Below, piece after piece: positions 61,831-64,000 of a stretch of DNA of 64,000 nucleotides. A program made the translations under genes and the position numbers. Numbering within the stretch: the first letter of the stretch is position 1; each line of letters starts with the position of its first letter. Under the pieces are notes generated by a model. It saw only the letters and a list, made by a program, of their open reading frames with translations. It was not told the origin of the DNA and did no database searches. Source of the DNA: Brevibacillus antibioticus (GTDB lineage Bacteria; Bacillota; Bacilli; Brevibacillales; Brevibacillaceae); the NCBI RefSeq assembly GCF_005217615.1, contig NZ_SZNK01000001.1, forward strand, positions 2,065,501 through 2,129,500. Direction: 5' to 3'.

Positions 61831-63447
61831 ATGAACAAATGGAAAATGCGCCCATGGGCTTATCCCTTGGTTCTAGGTGGCGTTTTGCTGTTATCCGCCT
61901 GCTCCACTACCACTGAGAATACTACGATGGATCATAATGGACACAGCATGAATTCTTCACCCGAAACATCCGCACAAGCTCAACCTCAACAGATTCCCGC
62001 ATCCAGCGACTCGTCGGTGGATGTGCTTACAGGCAATACATTTACCCTCACGGCAAAAGAAAATATCCTCCACCTCGATGACAAGACCATGAAAAACACA
62101 TGGACGTACAATGGAACCGTGCCAGGTCCACAGCTTCGTGTCAAACAAGGGGAAACCATCAGTGTGACCTTGAAAAACGAATTGCCCGAGCCGGTCACCA
62201 TTCACTGGCATGGCTTACCTGTCCCGAATAACATGGATGGAATCCCTGGCGTGACCCAAAATGCCGTAAGACCAAACGAAAGCTTCACCTACAAATTCAA
62301 GGTGGATGTTGCCGGGACATACTGGTACCACTCACATCAAAACAGCGCCAAGCAGGTAGACAAAGGCTTATACGGTTCTCTTGTGGTAGAACCGGCTACT
62401 GCAGTACCAGTTGATAAGGACTTTACCCTCGTTCTGGATGAATGGATGCAGGACGATCGCATGGCGGAAATGCACGGAAATGGCATGAACCACGGCATGA
62501 GTGCCCCTCCTCCCGATAACTCGTCCTCTAGAAGTCACAACATGCCCGGTATGGAGATGCCCATGAGTGACGCTGAGATGATGCCGTTGATGTATACGAT
62601 CTTTTCCGTGAACGGAAAAACAGGATCGGCAATCCAGCCGCTATCTGTTAAAGAAGGAGAGAAAGTCAGAATCCGCCTGATCAATGCCGGATACTTGAAC
62701 CACAAGCTGAACCTGCAAGGTCATGAATTTAAAATCGTGGCAACAGACGGGCAACCCATCAATAATCCACCCCTTGTAGGAGGCCAACTCCTCAATATCG
62801 GACCAGGAGAACGATATGATCTCGAATTTGTCGCAAACAATTCTGGCAAATGGTTACTAGAGGAGCGTAGCACGAATCCAGGTGCCAAGTCCCTTGTCGT
62901 GCCCATTGTCTACGAAGGCTCGGAATCAAAAACAGCCAAATCAGAAGCTGACGATATGCCAATGATAGACATCACCAAATACGGTGAAGCTGCAAAAAGC
63001 AGCTTTGCGCTGGAGCAGAAGTATGACATCACGTATCAAATGGATCTGAACACGGAAACGGCAGATGGAAAAATGGCCTTTACCATCAATGGAAAAACGT
63101 TTCCGAATGTCCCTCCGCTCAACGTCCAAAAAGGCAATCTGGTCAAAGTCACGCTGGTGAACAAATCACCAAAAGATATCCACCCGATGCATTTGCACGG
63201 ACATTTCTTCCAAGTAGTAAGCAAAAACGGACAGCCTATCTCAGGCTCCCCTCTGGTTAAAGATACGCTGAACATTTTACCGGGTGAATCCTATGTAGTC
63301 GCCTTCGAAGCTGACAATCCAGGAGATTGGATGTTCCACTGCCATGATCTAGGTCATGCCGCGCAAGGAATGGTGTCCGAAGTAAAATATGAAGGCTTCA
63401 AGCCAGATTTCATCGTCGACCCTACCGTCGGGAACATGCCGGAATAA
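61831..63447 (+). CDS. Multicopper oxidase lipoprotein (laccase / CopA-like)
   Basis: This 538-residue exported copper enzyme oxidises phenols, Cu(I) or other metals with O2. The lipobox is LLLSAC (Cys24), followed by a His/Met-rich, Ser/Thr linker. Three cupredoxin domains carry the four copper signatures: HWHG (125-128), HSH (167-169), HPMHLHGHFF and HCHDLGHAAQGM (type 1 and type 3 sites). A Met/His-rich insert (MHGNGMNHGM, MPGMEMPMSDAEMM) in the middle may bind extra copper. The ATG follows AAAGGAGGA. A strong terminator follows. Confidence 0.93.
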   Translation: MNKWKMRPWAYPLVLGGVLLLSACSTTTENTTMDHNGHSMNSSPETSAQAQPQQIPASSDSSVDVLTGNTFTLTAKENILHLDDKTMKNTWTYNGTVPGPQLRVKQGETISVTLKNELPEPVTIHWHGLPVPNNMDGIPGVTQNAVRPNESFTYKFKVDVAGTYWYHSHQNSAKQVDKGLYGSLVVEPATAVPVDKDFTLVLDEWMQDDRMAEMHGNGMNHGMSAPPPDNSSSRSHNMPGMEMPMSDAEMMPLMYTIFSVNGKTGSAIQPLSVKEGEKVRIRLINAGYLNHKLNLQGHEFKIVATDGQPINNPPLVGGQLLNIGPGERYDLEFVANNSGKWLLEERSTNPGAKSLVVPIVYEGSESKTAKSEADDMPMIDITKYGEAAKSSFALEQKYDITYQMDLNTETADGKMAFTINGKTFPNVPPLNVQKGNLVKVTLVNKSPKDIHPMHLHGHFFQVVSKNGQPISGSPLVKDTLNILPGESYVVAFEADNPGDWMFHCHDLGHAAQGMVSEVKYEGFKPDFIVDPTVGNMPE

Positions 63448-63454
63448 CCATAGA

Positions 63455-63488
63455 AAAAAGCAGGAGGCCACGCAGGCTCCTGCTTTTT
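63455..63488. terminator. Bidirectional rho-independent terminator
   Basis: AAAAAGCAGGAG pairs with CTCCTGCTTTTT around a 10-base loop, between convergent genes. Confidence 0.85.
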
Positions 63489-63490
63489 CG

Positions 63491-64000
63491 TTACGCCAAT
63501 ACACCGTCCAAAGACGTTTTCCACTCTACCCCAGCTGGGAAAACATCCTGTACTTGCTGTCTCAGCTTGTCATTTTGGCTCAATTGCGGACTCAAGATCG
63601 ATACCAGGCCGCTATCTTCTCTCGAACGGATCAATCGCCCGATGCCTTGACGCAGTCTCAGCAGCATGTAAGGCATATCTACCTCGTCGAAAGGATTCGC
63701 TGCACTTTTTCTTTTTGCTGTAAACACCGGATCATTCGGCGGGAATGGCAGTGACCAAATGATCACATTGGACAGCGAAGGCCCCGGAACATCTAGCCCT
63801 TCCCACAGACTCACCGCACAGAGGCTACTTTTCTCGTCGTTTTGGAACTGAGAGATCAGATGGCTGATTTCAGCATCTCCTTCGAACAAGAATCGCAGAT
63901 TCGTACAGGTAGGCTCGTTTTTGATAGCGGCCTTGAATTGCTGTAATTCCTCCATGGAGGAAAACAACAACAGCGCACTACCCGCTGATTTTTGCAGCAA
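63491..64000 (-). CDS. DinG-type ATP-dependent helicase, C-terminal part (5' end outside window)
   Basis: At least 169 residues of the C-terminal helicase domain are visible; the gene continues past the right edge. Motifs of the DinG/XPD-like superfamily 2 helicases are clear: LLLFSSMEELQ, SLWEGLDVPGPSLSNVIIW (motif V region), SLPFPPNDPVF and RLRQGIGRLIRS (motif VI with the arginine finger). Such enzymes unwind DNA in repair. Whether an exonuclease domain is fused at the N-terminus, as in Bacillus DinG, cannot be seen. Confidence 0.85.
   Translation of the reverse strand: MLQKSAGSALLLFSSMEELQQFKAAIKNEPTCTNLRFLFEGDAEISHLISQFQNDEKSSLCAVSLWEGLDVPGPSLSNVIIWSLPFPPNDPVFTAKRKSAANPFDEVDMPYMLLRLRQGIGRLIRSREDSGLVSILSPQLSQNDKLRQQVQDVFPAGVEWKTSLDGVLA

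Noticed and set aside
1..64000. tRNA, rRNA, insertion sequences, prophage or plasmid functions
   Set aside because: None was seen by reading; small tRNA-like folds could be missed without a covariance search.

Overview
The window looks like a chromosomal segment of a Firmicute of the order Bacillales, most likely Brevibacillus or a close relative. This is inferred from moderate GC, strong AGGAGG-type ribosome binding sites with frequent GTG starts, many rho-independent terminators, the gene families present, and a sonorensin/heterocycloanthracin-type peptide locus. No rRNA, tRNA, CRISPR array, transposase or phage gene was seen.

Layout. 1-1041: end of an unknown gene and a YbaK-type deacylase. 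1164-11214: a six-gene minus-strand operon (MoxR AAA+ ATPase, DUF5682, VWA, DUF4132, double-SWIM protein, 96-residue protein), a poorly understood system related to E. coli yehLMPQ/yehI. 11414-14907: tryptophan 2,3-dioxygenase and a sulfonate/taurine-type ABC transporter. 15049-18210: small envelope and housekeeping genes and a remnant of a class V aminotransferase. 18251-24184: a compact RiPP (TOMM) locus with a Cys/Ser-repeat precursor and three modifying enzymes. 24365-27226: heme O synthase, a divergent TetR regulator with a palindromic site, and small genes including a WYL-regulator remnant.

27390-37563: a seven-gene propionate/methylmalonyl-CoA operon (accB-mutA-mutB-meaB-pccB-BCCP-like-accC). 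A TetR gene lies just upstream, and three copies of an 18-bp palindrome surround the promoter; one of the two biotin-carrier proteins has lost its biotinyl lysine. 37644-41338: a VanY-like carboxypeptidase, an MsrAB fusion and an M20 peptidase. 41360-50804: two S9 peptidases and an oppBCDFA peptide importer, with a divergent regulator at 51203-52510. 52626-55653 and on to 58192: a lipoprotein, a DMT exporter, and a three-gene operon (AAA+ ATPase, membrane-anchored TPR protein, unknown protein). 58389-64000: an OatA-like acyltransferase, small ORFs, a multicopper oxidase lipoprotein and the end of a DinG-type helicase.

Two regions fit the idea of a little-described system best: the MoxR/DUF5682/VWA/DUF4132/SWIM operon, and the TOMM locus, which has no visible exporter, protease or immunity gene. 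The AAA-TPR operon at 54937-58192 is a third candidate.
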